Origin: Chryseobacterium camelliae
GTDB lineage: Bacteria > Bacteroidota > Bacteroidia > Flavobacteriales > Weeksellaceae
Direction: 5' to 3'
Assembly: GCF_002770595.1 (NCBI RefSeq)
Contig: NZ_CP022986.1
Location: forward strand, 1,736,001-1,800,000
Length of the DNA stretch: 64,000 bases
Positions 42,692 to 51,014 of this stretch are shown in pieces. The notes under the pieces were generated by a model that had not been told where the DNA came from, ran no database searches, and saw nothing but the letters and a program-made list of their open reading frames with translations. The stretch's first letter is position 1; every line of letters begins with the position of its first letter. The position numbers and the translations under genes were made by a program.

Positions 42692-43303
42692 TTAGTCCTT
42701 TTCGTTATACGGCAGCCTGTTGACAATGGATCTTCCTAAAGAAATTTCATCGGCATATTCAAGCTCATCCCCTACTGCGATTCCCCTGGCTATACTGGAA
42801 AATGTAATACCAGAATTTTTGAATTTCTTATAAATGTAATAGGCTGTGGTATCTCCTTCCATAGTGGCACTGAGTGCAAAAATAAATTCCCTTACTTTTC
42901 CTTCATTCAGCTTTTTCTCAATGCTCGGGATGTTCAGCTGGTTGGGTCCTACCCCTTCCATAGGGGAAATTTTACCGCCCAGGATCAGGTATTTGCCTTT
43001 GTACTTGCCCGTATTTTCAATAGCAATTACATCACGAACGTCTTCCACGATGCAGATCAGCTCGTCGCTTCTCTTGCTGTTGCTGCAGATATCACAGATT
43101 TCGAAATCGGAAAAATTATGGCATTCCTTGCAGTATTTAATGTCATTAACAAGGCTGATCAGGGAGTTTCCAAGGCCCATAGCCCTGGAGTTAGGCTGCT
43201 TCAGCAGATGCAGTGCAAGACGCAAGGCAGTCTTCCTGCCGATTCCGGGTAATCCGGAGATTTCATCCACGGCTTTTGCCAAAACTTTACTAGGATAATC
43301 CAT
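42692..43303 (-). CDS. recR: Recombination mediator RecR
   Basis: A 203-residue protein that works with RecF/RecO to load RecA at gaps. Helix-hairpin-helix LPGIGRKTALRLALHLL (about 19-35), a zinc finger with four Cys (CKECHNFSDFEICDICSN), and a Toprim domain (ELICIVEDVRDVIAIE; then YLILGGKISPMEGVGP) are present in order. The frame runs 57 codons further upstream into unconserved sequence; the ATG before DYPSKVL is the family start. Confidence 0.95.
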   Translation of the reverse strand: MDYPSKVLAKAVDEISGLPGIGRKTALRLALHLLKQPNSRAMGLGNSLISLVNDIKYCKECHNFSDFEICDICSNSKRSDELICIVEDVRDVIAIENTGKYKGKYLILGGKISPMEGVGPNQLNIPSIEKKLNEGKVREFIFALSATMEGDTTAYYIYKKFKNSGITFSSIARGIAVGDELEYADEISLGRSIVNRLPYNEKD

Positions 43304-43464
43304 CTTACAAAAATAAGAATTATAGTTGAATTTTACAGCCGTCCATTGCTGCGCGGAGCATGATTTTAATGCTTCGGCAAAAAGATTTTTAAGCACCGTC
43401 CGATAACCTGTGAGAAAAAAATTGAGTCCCTGATTAATCATAAATGAAACAACCCTACACAATA

Positions 43465-43553
43465 AACTCATCATTCGTAACTCATCATTGATTACTCATT
43501 ACCAATTACTCATTACGCATTGCCCATTACTCATTACGCATCGCTTATTCTCA
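43465..43553 (+). repeat. Low-complexity CATTAC-type repeats
   Basis: Runs of ACTCATTACxxATTACTCATTACGCATTGCCC-type units, with variants ACTCATCATTCGTA and ACTCATCATTGATT, occur about every 14-20 bases (written as a pattern, not one continuous string). They lie in the gap upstream of recR. Function is not apparent. Confidence 0.6.
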
Positions 43554-43587
43554 CGCCTGTCCCCTTTTCTCTTTAATCCAAAACCTC

Positions 43588-43595
43588 TATCTTTG
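43588..43595 (+). promoter_or_regulatory. Candidate -7 box (TATCTTTG)
   Basis: TATCTTTG ends 33 bases before the LURP-one-like ATG. The position 19 bp upstream is TTTT rather than TTTG. Confidence 0.45.
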
Positions 43596-43628
43596 GGTAA
43601 CAATATATAATCTGAAAAAAATAAACGA

Positions 43629-44234
43629 ATGGTACTTAACAACCTGAATTATCCGCTTGATTTCAAATTCAAGATCACCACTCTGGCCAGTGATTTCAAT
43701 ATCACGGACAGAAACGGCAATTACGTCGCTTATGTACGGCAGAAAATGTTCAAACTTAAAGAAGATGTGATTGTCTTTAATGACGAAAGCAAAACAAAGG
43801 AACTTTTCAGGATCCAGGCCAATAAATGGATTGACTTCAATGCTTCGTATTCATTAAAAGACCTGGTGAACAACAAAAATTTCGGGAGGCTGGCCAGAAA
43901 AGGAATGCGTTCCATCTGGAAATCCACCTATGACATCCTGGATGAAAACGACCAGCAGAAATTTACCGTTACCGAGGATAACGCCTGGATAAAGTTTTTT
44001 GATGGCATGGTAGGAGAAATCCCATTAATCGGAGCCTTCACCGGATATTTCCTGAATCCTTCCTACACCGTAAAAGGTATGGATGGTAAAGAATATTTCA
44101 GGCTGAAGAAAATGCCTTCTTTTTTCGGAAGGAGATTCCAGCTGGACCGTATGATCGATATCGATGATGAAGACGAAAGCCTTGTTGTCCTTTCTTTACT
44201 GATGATGGTATTGCTGGAACGTGCACGAGGATAA
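43629..44234 (+). CDS. LURP-one-related / tubby-like fold protein
   Basis: A 201-residue protein with repeated short strand motifs (DFNITDRNGNYVAYVRQKMFKLKEDVIVFND and TYDILDENDQQKFTVTEDN, each in parts) typical of the LURP-one/scramblase/tubby-like barrel. The C-terminus has a hydrophobic segment LVVLSLLMMVLLE (about 185-197) that may lie in the barrel or membrane. The role of bacterial members is unclear; related folds bind phosphoinositides or move lipids. The lipoprotein gene follows 17 bp later. Confidence 0.72.
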   Translation: MVLNNLNYPLDFKFKITTLASDFNITDRNGNYVAYVRQKMFKLKEDVIVFNDESKTKELFRIQANKWIDFNASYSLKDLVNNKNFGRLARKGMRSIWKSTYDILDENDQQKFTVTEDNAWIKFFDGMVGEIPLIGAFTGYFLNPSYTVKGMDGKEYFRLKKMPSFFGRRFQLDRMIDIDDEDESLVVLSLLMMVLLERARG

Positions 44235-44251
44235 ATAAACATTACAATAGT

Positions 44252-44749
44252 ATGATGAAATATACATTGCTTTTCGCCGCAGCACTGGCGTTAATTTCCT
44301 GTAAAAAAGATCAGCCGGCTCAGGCACCAGGCTCTGCACAGGACTCTGCCCATGCAGTACAGGACAGCACTTCTGCATCGAAACCTTCTGCGGGTGCTAT
44401 TGACATCGGAATATTCCCGTTCCCGAAGGAAATCAAAGAATGTTCCTGCTATTTTGCCAAAAATAAAGCTGATTTTGAAGCAGAACGCTATATTTATGCG
44501 GATGACGCCGGCAAAACAGCCTATATGAAACTGAACGGCAGCAGAATCGTGATGAACCTGATCTCTTCCAGCGATATGGAAGTGGATGAGGAGCTCAGTA
44601 AAGAAATAGAAAGCGATGACTATAAAATCTCGATAAGAGGTAAAAAGATCAAGGGCGAAGAAGCTTTGCTGTTCGAAGGGATCATGAGGATTGAAAAGCC
44701 GGACGGCACCGTCGTAACTACCCCTATTTACGGGGAATGCGGATGCTAG
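44252..44749 (+). CDS. Predicted lipoprotein of unknown function
   Basis: A 165-residue lipoprotein: basic start, hydrophobic core and lipobox LISC with Cys near residue 18. A low-complexity Ala/Gln/Ser linker (about 22-50) leads to a domain with Cys-x-Cys pairs at ECSCYFAKN (about 62-70) and at the extreme C-terminus (GECGC). These cysteines could pair or bind metal. Two adjacent ATGs occur at the start; I use the first. It is probably co-transcribed with the LURP-one-like gene. Confidence 0.75.
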   Translation: MMKYTLLFAAALALISCKKDQPAQAPGSAQDSAHAVQDSTSASKPSAGAIDIGIFPFPKEIKECSCYFAKNKADFEAERYIYADDAGKTAYMKLNGSRIVMNLISSSDMEVDEELSKEIESDDYKISIRGKKIKGEEALLFEGIMRIEKPDGTVVTTPIYGECGC

Positions 44750-44850
44750 AAACAAAAATACTATTATGAAAGCCGTGACGGGGAGGAACTGAATCATACA
44801 ATGAGCGGGCAGTACTTTTGCCACTATTTTTATACCCCTTTATTATTTCG

Positions 44851-44858
44851 TAATTTTG
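44851..44858 (+). promoter_or_regulatory. Candidate -7 box (TAATTTTG) of pepD
   Basis: TAATTTTG ends 15 bases before the pepD ATG. Another match, TACTTTTG, lies at 44813-44820. Neither has a clear TTTG at the -33 spacing. Confidence 0.45.
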
Positions 44859-44873
44859 AACAAAATAAATGTT

Positions 44874-46319
44874 ATGGAACTAACGAATATAGAACCGCAG
44901 ATCATCTGGAAGAATTTTTCCAGATTGAATGCAGTTCCGAGACCATCGAAAAAAGAAGAAAAGGTAATTGCCTTCATCAGAGAATTCGGTGAAAACCTTG
45001 GATTGGATACTACCGTAGATGAGGTAGGAAATGTAATCATCAGAAAACCGGCTACTCCGGGAATGGAAAACCGCAAATCTGTTGTCTTACAGTCCCACCT
45101 GGATATGGTCTGCCAGAAAAACAATGATGTGAACTTCGACTTTGAGACGGAAGGCATCAGAATGGAAATAGAAGGCGACTGGGTAAAAGCAAAAGGAACG
45201 ACCCTGGGTGCCGATAATGGGCTGGGTGTAGCTACCATTATGTCTATCCTTGAAAGCAATGATATTCCGCATCCTGCCCTGGAAGCCCTTTTTACAATTG
45301 ATGAGGAAACGGGAATGACCGGAGCCTTAGGATTAAAACCGGGGCAGCTAACCGGTGATATTCTGCTAAATCTTGATACAGAAGAAGATGATGAAATTGA
45401 TATCGGCTGTGCGGGAGGAATTGATGTTACCATTACCCAAACCTATCAGACAGAAGCTGCAAAAGGGCAGATTATACAGTTTGAAGTAAAAGGATTGCAG
45501 GGCGGCCATTCCGGAATGGATATCCATAAAGGATTCGGAAATGCCAATATCATTCTGGGGCGCCTTTTATACAAAGCGCTGGAAAAGCAGAATATCCAGC
45601 TGATCTCCATAGACGGGGGCGGACTGAGGAATGCTATCCCGAGGGAAGCCGTAGCTCTGGCATCGGTAAGGAATGCCGGTGAATTCATTGAAGATATCAC
45701 AGCAGGCCTTAAAAAAGAGATCCTCGAAGAATTTGCCAGTGTAGAGCCGGGCCTTCAGGTCAATATCGAAAATGCCACCACTTCAGACAAAGCGATTTCT
45801 GAGGAAGATTCACGAAAAATCATCCTGACTTTAAAATCCCTTAACAATGGAGTGTACCGCATGAGTCCTGATGTACAGGACCTGGTTGAATCCTCAAATA
45901 ATGTGGCAAGGGTTGAGCTGAAAGAAGGGGCTTTAAAAATTTTAAACCTGTCCAGATCGTCCGTTGAATCCTCTAAAGATTCTGTAGCGGAACAACTGAA
46001 GTCTGTAGCAGATTTAGCGGGAATGAATACTGAATTCAGCGGTTCCTATCCGGGATGGAAACCAAAACCGGGGTCCGAGATCGTCCAGCTGATGGAAAAA
46101 ATATATACGGAAAAATTCACCGACAAGCCTCACGTAGTAGCCTGTCATGCCGGACTGGAATGCGGAATCATCGGAGCCAATTATCCGGATATGGAAATGG
46201 TGAGCTTCGGGCCTACGATCCGTGGTGCCCACTCTCCGGATGAAAGGGCCAATATCCCTTCTACCCAGAAATTCTGGGCATTTACCAAAGATATTCTGGC
46301 GAATATTCCTCAAAAGTAA
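44874..46319 (+). CDS. pepD: Cytosol non-specific dipeptidase (aminoacyl-histidine dipeptidase)
   Basis: A 481-residue M20 family dipeptidase that cleaves dipeptides such as carnosine-type substrates. Zinc-site motifs appear in order: QSHLDMVCQ (about 76-84), GADNGLGVA (about 111-119, bridging Asp), EETGMTGA (about 144-151, catalytic and metal Glu) and NLDTEEDD. The GHSGMDI segment marks the lid domain. The frame starts six codons earlier at a TTG inside the -7-like box, so I use the ATG at MELTNIEP. A strong terminator follows. Confidence 0.94.
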   Translation: MELTNIEPQIIWKNFSRLNAVPRPSKKEEKVIAFIREFGENLGLDTTVDEVGNVIIRKPATPGMENRKSVVLQSHLDMVCQKNNDVNFDFETEGIRMEIEGDWVKAKGTTLGADNGLGVATIMSILESNDIPHPALEALFTIDEETGMTGALGLKPGQLTGDILLNLDTEEDDEIDIGCAGGIDVTITQTYQTEAAKGQIIQFEVKGLQGGHSGMDIHKGFGNANIILGRLLYKALEKQNIQLISIDGGGLRNAIPREAVALASVRNAGEFIEDITAGLKKEILEEFASVEPGLQVNIENATTSDKAISEEDSRKIILTLKSLNNGVYRMSPDVQDLVESSNNVARVELKEGALKILNLSRSSVESSKDSVAEQLKSVADLAGMNTEFSGSYPGWKPKPGSEIVQLMEKIYTEKFTDKPHVVACHAGLECGIIGANYPDMEMVSFGPTIRGAHSPDERANIPSTQKFWAFTKDILANIPQK

Positions 46320-46340
46320 AATGTTGCAATTGCTATATTG

Positions 46341-46370
46341 AATATCCAAAATCGATTGATTTTGGATATT
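46341..46370 (+). terminator. Terminator of pepD
   Basis: Thirteen-bp stem AATATCCAAAATC / GATTTTGGATATT with a 4-nt loop, then TTTGTTTTTG. Confidence 0.88.
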
Positions 46371-46396
46371 TTTGTTTTTGTTTTACCTAAAAATCA

Positions 46397-46404
46397 TAAC
46401 TTTG
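46397..46404 (+). promoter_or_regulatory. Candidate -7 box (TAACTTTG) of the antitoxin gene
   Basis: TAACTTTG ends 17 bases before the antitoxin ATG. TTTG occurs 16 and 22 bases upstream, within the loose range for this promoter type. Confidence 0.5.
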
Positions 46405-46421
46405 AATAAGTTATAGAGATT

Positions 46422-46655
46422 ATGAATATCCAGACTCTCAATGAAAAGCTTGAATTAATACAATGGTTATCAACATTGGAGGATGCTTCTGTTATCAAAA
46501 AACTGATGTTATTAAAAAAAGAAGAAACTAAAGACTGGTGGAATTCGATTTCAGAAGAAGAAGAAAAATCCATCAATGAAGGCATATTACAAGCCGATAA
46601 TAATGAATTAAGACCACATTCCGAAGTAAGAAAGCTTTATGGAAAATGGTTATAA
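46422..46655 (+). CDS. Antitoxin of a ParE/RelE-type toxin-antitoxin module
   Basis: A 77-residue acidic protein. The N-terminal half is helical (LEDASVIKKLMLLKKEE) and the C-terminal half reads DWWNSISEEEEKSINEGIL, then PHSEVRKLYGKWL. That pattern is common in Bacteroidetes antitoxins encoded before ParE/RelE toxins. It would bind and neutralise the toxin and repress its own promoter. The toxin frame begins 17 bases before this gene's stop but is broken by a stop codon, so the antitoxin appears orphaned. Confidence 0.75.
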   Translation: MNIQTLNEKLELIQWLSTLEDASVIKKLMLLKKEETKDWWNSISEEEEKSINEGILQADNNELRPHSEVRKLYGKWL

Positions 46656-46935
46656 CATATTTTGGACTCCCAATGCGCTACGCGAATTGGAAGATACTAT
46701 ATAATATCTTCAATATAACTTCAGTGATAAGGAAATAAAAAAGCTTGTTTTTAAAATTGAAAATTTTACCGAAATCATTTCCCGAAATCCTTTTGTATTT
46801 CCTAAAGCTGGAAATAAGTCTGTTCATAAAGCTGTAGTCTTGAAATTTAATACTCTATATTACCGTGTTCGTGGTAAAAATATCGAAGTTTTATCATTTT
46901 TTCAAACAGACAATCTCCGGATAGAAACAGACTAA
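46639..46935 (+). pseudogene. ParE/RelE-type toxin interrupted by an in-frame stop
   Basis: From the ATG overlapping the antitoxin, the frame gives MENGYNIFWTPNALRELEDT + I, then TAA at 46702-46704 (codon 22). The same frame then runs open for 76 more codons to 46935, giving YLQYNFSDKEIKKLV, then NPFVFPKAGNKSVHKAVVL and TLYYRVRGKNIEVLSFF, the ParE/RelE pattern. No frameshift is needed, so one nonsense codon is the only visible lesion. The mutated position is normally Asn or similar between two helices. Either the toxin is dead, or a downstream restart makes a truncated product. Confidence 0.75.
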
Positions 46936-46956
46936 AATAATTGATCTGAATAACCT

Positions 46957-47084
46957 ATGAAAAGTATCACTGTATTTTGCGAATCCAGTTTCGGTTCAGA
47001 TGATATCTGCTGCTGAACAGCGATTCGGCAGATAAGCTGTTGGAAATGATAAGGAATTATCAGGCTGCCATGGTTGGAAAGTAG
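46957..47084 (+). pseudogene. Probable remnant of a LOG-family (TIGR00730) gene
   Basis: ATG at 46957 opens MKSITVFCESSFGSDDICC and stops at 47014. That is close to the usual start of LOG-family Rossmann proteins (xxITVFCGSSxG). In another frame, 47022-47084 reads DSADKLLEMIRNYQAAMVGK, like the family's C-terminal helix. The middle, about 150 codons, is missing. The reading is a gene collapsed by an internal deletion. Identification rests on two short segments. Confidence 0.45.
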
Positions 47085-47124
47085 ATTTCAAAGATGAATT
47101 GTAGCATTCTGTCCAATGCATCAT

Positions 47125-47149
47125 CCTTTCAGACTGAAGCTCTGAAAGG
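47125..47149 (+). terminator. Hairpin terminator after the LOG remnant
   Basis: Nine-bp stem CCTTTCAGA / TCTGAAAGG with a 7-nt loop, then GTTTCTATTTT. Probably the old terminator of the decayed gene. Confidence 0.65.
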
Positions 47150-47233
47150 GTTTCTATTTTCGGCCGTACCATACTGATTTGCCGAATAATTTCGTCTAAA
47201 AATACCTGAAATAATTTTAAAGGGTAAGTTTAG

Positions 47234-47241
47234 TATATTTG
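47234..47241 (+). promoter_or_regulatory. Candidate -7 box (TATATTTG) of the prolyl oligopeptidase gene
   Basis: TATATTTG ends 30 bases before the chosen ATG. The -33 position does not contain TTG. Confidence 0.4.
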
Positions 47242-47271
47242 CTTAGCAAAACACACCTAAAAGAGAAATAC

Positions 47272-49428
47272 ATGCCCATGAAAAACATTTTCCTGGCCGC
47301 AGGATTATTCCTGAGCCAAATCATTACAGCACAATACAACTATCCTAAAACACCGGAAAAACCAGTGGTGGATAATTATTTCGGCACCCAGGTTACCGAT
47401 GATTACAGATGGCTGGAAGACCTCACTAATCCTGAAACAGACCAATGGTTCAGGGCACAGTCAGCATTCAGCCACAGCATTATTGATAAAATCCCGCACA
47501 GGGAAGATCTCTACAGACGAATGAAAGAAATGCAGCAGATGAACGGGGATTCCTTTGATATCATCCTGCAAAGACAAAATTTCTATTTTTATACAAAAAC
47601 GAAAAAAAGCGAAAACCTGTCTAAACTGTATTCCAGAAACCTTTCCACAGGGGAGGAAAAACTGATTTTCGATCCCGAAACACTCGGTAAAAATACCCAG
47701 ATCGTCAATTTCAACCTTGATTCCCAAACAAAAAAAGCAGCCATCCTGTTGTCAAAATCAGGAGGTGAAATTTGCATGCTCAGGATCCTGGACCTAACTT
47801 CAATGAAGTTACTCAATGATGAGATCGGTCCCATCTGGAGCGAATTCCCCTTTGAATTTACGCCCGACGACAAAGCCATCATCTACACCCGGATGAGCAC
47901 AGCAGACCCGAACAGCAATATGCTCCTGAAAAACATGAAATCCATGCTGCATGTGGTAGGAACTGATGTGAAAAACGATAAAATTCTGGCGTCCAGGGAA
48001 GAATATCCGGAGCTCAACGCCTTAACAGAACAGTTTCACAGGGTTTACATTACTGATGACAATCAATATCTGGTGCTTACGCTAAGCTCTGTCAAATCGG
48101 AAATGCCGATTTTTATTGCCCCGTATTCGGAATTAAAAAATAAGAAGATCAGCTGGAGGCAGATAGTCAAACCGTCAGATGACATTACGGATATTTTTAT
48201 TTCCGGCGACCAGCTGTTCCTGCTCACCCATAAAGATGCGCCCAATTATAAAATTACGCTCACCAGCCTTTCCAAGCCTGATTTCAAGAATGCAAAAGTG
48301 ATTGTTCCCGAACGTAAAGATGGAGTAATCATCAGCATCCACAACTCCAAAAATTATCTTTATTATTCACTCGGCAACGGAATTACAAGAGATAAATACC
48401 AGGTCAGCCTGAAGACACTGGCAGGGAAAAAGATTGATTTCCCGGCCGGGGTGAATTCTTCGCTATCGCTTAATCCCAGGGAAAACGACAATATCTACTG
48501 TAACAACGTGAATTGGCTGACTCCGCTTACTGTCTATGAATATAACCCCGGACAGGGGCTACCGGTAAAAAGCAGGTTCCTTAACTCAGAGGCAGAGTTT
48601 CCTGACTACAGTGCCCGGTATGCGGTAAAAGAGGTTGAAGTAAAAAGCCATGACGGTGCTATGGTTCCGCTCTCTGTTATTTACCCTAAAAATATGCCTA
48701 TGGACGGCAGCAGCCCTGCTTATATAACAGGATATGGCGGGTACGGGTTTTCTTATGAACCCCGTTTTTCCGCGAGATTGTCTGCGTTGCTGGAACAAGG
48801 TGTTGTAGTTGCAGTAGCCCATGTAAGAGGCGGCGGAGAAAAAGGCGAAGAATGGCATAAGGCAGGCATGAAGGCAACAAAACCTAACACCTGGAAAGAT
48901 TTTATTGCCTGCTCGGAATATCTCGTGAAACAGCAATATACATCACCTTCCAGATTAATCGGTAACGGAGTAAGTATGGGCGGCGTACTGATCGGAAGGG
49001 CGATTACGGAAAGGCCGGACCTGTTTGCCGTTGCCATTGCTGAGGTAGGCATGACCAATACCTTACGATCTGAAACTACCGCTAACGGACCTAACCAGAT
49101 CCCCGAAATCGGATCCATAAAAAATGAGGAAGAGGTTAAAAACCTTATTGAAATGGACGCGCAGAGTAAAGTGAAGAAAGGAGTATCCTATCCTGCTGTA
49201 ATCATACGCGTGGGAATGAACGATTCCAGAGTGGTCCCGTGGATGCCCGGGAAGTTTGCTGCGGTATTGCAGAACAGCTCCTCTTCCGGAAAACCGGTTT
49301 TACTATATGCCAATTATGACAACGGCCACTTCACCAATGACCTGGATGTCGTGTTCAAAGAGTATGCAGATATATATGCTTTCGCCTTATGGCAGGCGGG
49401 ACATCCGGATTTTCAGCCTGCCCATTGA
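47272..49428 (+). CDS. Exported prolyl oligopeptidase-family serine peptidase (S9A)
   Basis: A 718-residue enzyme with a signal peptide (about 1-21, ending IITAQ). An N-terminal beta-propeller (about 70-420) is followed by an alpha/beta hydrolase domain. The triad is visible: Ser in GNGVSMGGV (about 564), Asp in GMNDSRVVPW (about 647) and His in NGHFTND (about 680). AHVRGGGEKGEEWHKAG is the S9A signature. It would cut short Pro-containing peptides in the periplasm. The frame starts earlier at a TTG inside the -7-like box; the first ATG is used, and a second lies two codons later. Confidence 0.93.
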   Translation: MPMKNIFLAAGLFLSQIITAQYNYPKTPEKPVVDNYFGTQVTDDYRWLEDLTNPETDQWFRAQSAFSHSIIDKIPHREDLYRRMKEMQQMNGDSFDIILQRQNFYFYTKTKKSENLSKLYSRNLSTGEEKLIFDPETLGKNTQIVNFNLDSQTKKAAILLSKSGGEICMLRILDLTSMKLLNDEIGPIWSEFPFEFTPDDKAIIYTRMSTADPNSNMLLKNMKSMLHVVGTDVKNDKILASREEYPELNALTEQFHRVYITDDNQYLVLTLSSVKSEMPIFIAPYSELKNKKISWRQIVKPSDDITDIFISGDQLFLLTHKDAPNYKITLTSLSKPDFKNAKVIVPERKDGVIISIHNSKNYLYYSLGNGITRDKYQVSLKTLAGKKIDFPAGVNSSLSLNPRENDNIYCNNVNWLTPLTVYEYNPGQGLPVKSRFLNSEAEFPDYSARYAVKEVEVKSHDGAMVPLSVIYPKNMPMDGSSPAYITGYGGYGFSYEPRFSARLSALLEQGVVVAVAHVRGGGEKGEEWHKAGMKATKPNTWKDFIACSEYLVKQQYTSPSRLIGNGVSMGGVLIGRAITERPDLFAVAIAEVGMTNTLRSETTANGPNQIPEIGSIKNEEEVKNLIEMDAQSKVKKGVSYPAVIIRVGMNDSRVVPWMPGKFAAVLQNSSSSGKPVLLYANYDNGHFTNDLDVVFKEYADIYAFALWQAGHPDFQPAH

Positions 49429-49473
49429 AGCTGCTATCCATCAAAATACATTGATTTTAATACCATACCCCAG

Positions 49474-49500
49474 CCCTTTCAGCCCTTAATTCTGAAAGGG
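49474..49500 (+). terminator. Terminator of the prolyl oligopeptidase gene
   Basis: Nine-bp stem CCCTTTCAG / CTGAAAGGG with a 9-nt loop, then TTTTTAATTTTT. Confidence 0.85.
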
Positions 49501-49585
49501 TTTTTAATTTTTAACAGAAAATTGTATATCCTGGCGAAATCTGATTCCTCAAAAGTTTGTACATTTAAATGATAAGTTTACTATT

Positions 49586-50587
49586 ATGGCAGATGATTAT
49601 CTGAATAAAATTCTGGCAGAATATAAAGAATGCCACGCCGCATATTCCGCTTTAGGCTCTAAAGTGGAGCACACGGTAAGGAGATTATGCAAAAATATAC
49701 CTATCCATCAGATCACCAGCAGGGTCAAAACAAGATCGAGCCTGGCGCAAAAGATCATCAAGAAAGATAAATATAGGACCCTGGATGACATTACCGATAT
49801 TTTAGGATTGAGAATCATCACCTATTTTGAAGATGACATTTCTAAAATTGAGGAAATCCTTAACCGTGAATTTACCGTAGACTGGAGCAATTCCGTTGAC
49901 AAGGGACACATCGAGATTGATAAGTTCGGGTATAAAAGCATTCATTTTATTCTGCAGATCAATGAACAGAAAGCGAAGTCAAAAGAATATGCGGACTACA
50001 AAAATATCAGATTTGAAATCCAGATCAGGAGCATTCTCCAGCATTCATGGGCTGAAATCGAACATGATTTAGGCTATAAGTCGGTGACCGATATTCCTGA
50101 AAAGGCACAACGTACTTTTTACCGGGTTGCAGCCCTTCTGGAGCAGGCAGATATTGAATTTACCAAGCTGAAAAAAGAGATTCATGAATTTGAAAATTCA
50201 GTAAGTAAAAACCTGAAGAATAAAAGGGAGCTGATTAATATCAATGAGTCAACGATTATAGCGTTTGTAAAAAAGAACCCGCTGCTGCGCGAAATTGAAA
50301 GCATGGTAAGAAAAGCACTAAGAACGCCCGGCCAATCAAGATTTGATACAGCATATATCTCGGCGAATCACTTTCCGGCACAGCTTAAAGACCTGGGAAT
50401 CCTGAACCTGATACAGCTTGAGGAAAAGCTTTTGCAGTATAAAGAAGAAATCATCACCAGTGAAATCAGTTATTTAAAGTCTGTCACTAAAAACCTGGCG
50501 GACCGAAGCATTAAATTTGCCATCCCGCAGGGCGCTCCCATACTCTGGCTGATCCATTATCTTCAAAGCCATCACAATACGAGGTGA
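49586..50587 (+). CDS. RelA/SpoT-domain (p)ppGpp synthetase, small alarmone synthetase-like
   Basis: A 333-residue protein with a RelA/SpoT nucleotidyltransferase domain at about 40-190: RVKTRSSLAQKI (ATP-binding basic loop), DILGLRIITYFEDD, GYKSIHFIL and FEIQIRSILQHSWAEIEHD, the catalytic Glu-containing block. It has no HD hydrolase, TGS or ACT domain, so it resembles stand-alone synthetases rather than RelA/SpoT itself. The C-terminal 140 residues are helical and not part of the minimal enzyme; they may sense a signal or mediate multimerisation. It is a single gene. Confidence 0.88.
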   Translation: MADDYLNKILAEYKECHAAYSALGSKVEHTVRRLCKNIPIHQITSRVKTRSSLAQKIIKKDKYRTLDDITDILGLRIITYFEDDISKIEEILNREFTVDWSNSVDKGHIEIDKFGYKSIHFILQINEQKAKSKEYADYKNIRFEIQIRSILQHSWAEIEHDLGYKSVTDIPEKAQRTFYRVAALLEQADIEFTKLKKEIHEFENSVSKNLKNKRELININESTIIAFVKKNPLLREIESMVRKALRTPGQSRFDTAYISANHFPAQLKDLGILNLIQLEEKLLQYKEEIITSEISYLKSVTKNLADRSIKFAIPQGAPILWLIHYLQSHHNTR

Positions 50588-50594
50588 TAAAAAA

Positions 50595-50619
50595 ACTCCC
50601 GGGAATAGATCCCGGGAGT
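50595..50619 (-). terminator. Terminator of the ferredoxin gene
   Basis: Ten-bp GC-rich stem ACTCCCGGGA / TCCCGGGAGT with a 5-nt loop, followed on the minus strand by seven T. On the + strand it may also help to end the synthetase transcript. Confidence 0.85.
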
Positions 50620-50643
50620 CCATATATTATAAATAAAATCCGT

Positions 50644-50973
50644 TTAAGGGTAAGGAGCAATCTCCACTTCCAGCCCTTCCATAGCATCTGCTATATGGAG
50701 CTGACAACCCAGGCGGCTGTTATCTTTCACATGGAAAGCCTCAGCCAGCATGGCATCTTCCTCATCACCCATCGGCTCCAGGCCCGGATCGCTGATCACG
50801 TAAACCTGACAGGATGCACACATGGCCATCCCGCCGCATACTCCAATGGTCCCTTCTTCAGCCAGTTCATAGGAACGGATGATTTCCATCAGGTTCATAG
50901 ACATATCCGTAGGGGCAACCACATCATGCGTAACACCTTCCCTATCGGTAATTTTTATGTTGATATCGCTCAT
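50644..50973 (-). CDS. 2Fe-2S ferredoxin (adrenodoxin type)
   Basis: A 109-residue ferredoxin that carries electrons in the cytoplasm. Cluster ligands follow the adrenodoxin/ISC-type spacing: CGGMAMCASC (Cys at about 45, 51 and 54) and a fourth Cys in SRLGCQLH (about 91). The last residues are acidic, suiting docking to a reductase. It lies 41 bp downstream of a pyridine-nucleotide-disulfide-type reductase gene, its likely electron donor. Confidence 0.92.
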   Translation of the reverse strand: MSDINIKITDREGVTHDVVAPTDMSMNLMEIIRSYELAEEGTIGVCGGMAMCASCQVYVISDPGLEPMGDEEDAMLAEAFHVKDNSRLGCQLHIADAMEGLEVEIAPYP

Positions 50974-51014
50974 TGATTCTAGTATTGATTAATAACATCC
51001 AACCGGATGCCAGT

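Larger units (their letters stand above)
43304..43628. other. Divergent gap between recR and the LURP-one-like gene
   Basis: A 325-bp gap. The recR-proximal half is ordinary AT-rich sequence. The middle is a CATTAC-rich low-complexity repeat, listed separately. The right end has a -7-like box for the + gene. No coding signal. Confidence 0.5.

Noticed and set aside
43465..43553. CRISPR-like or origin iteron array
   Set aside because: Units are irregular in length and sequence, with no unique spacers. No replication gene is adjacent; recR alone does not indicate an origin.
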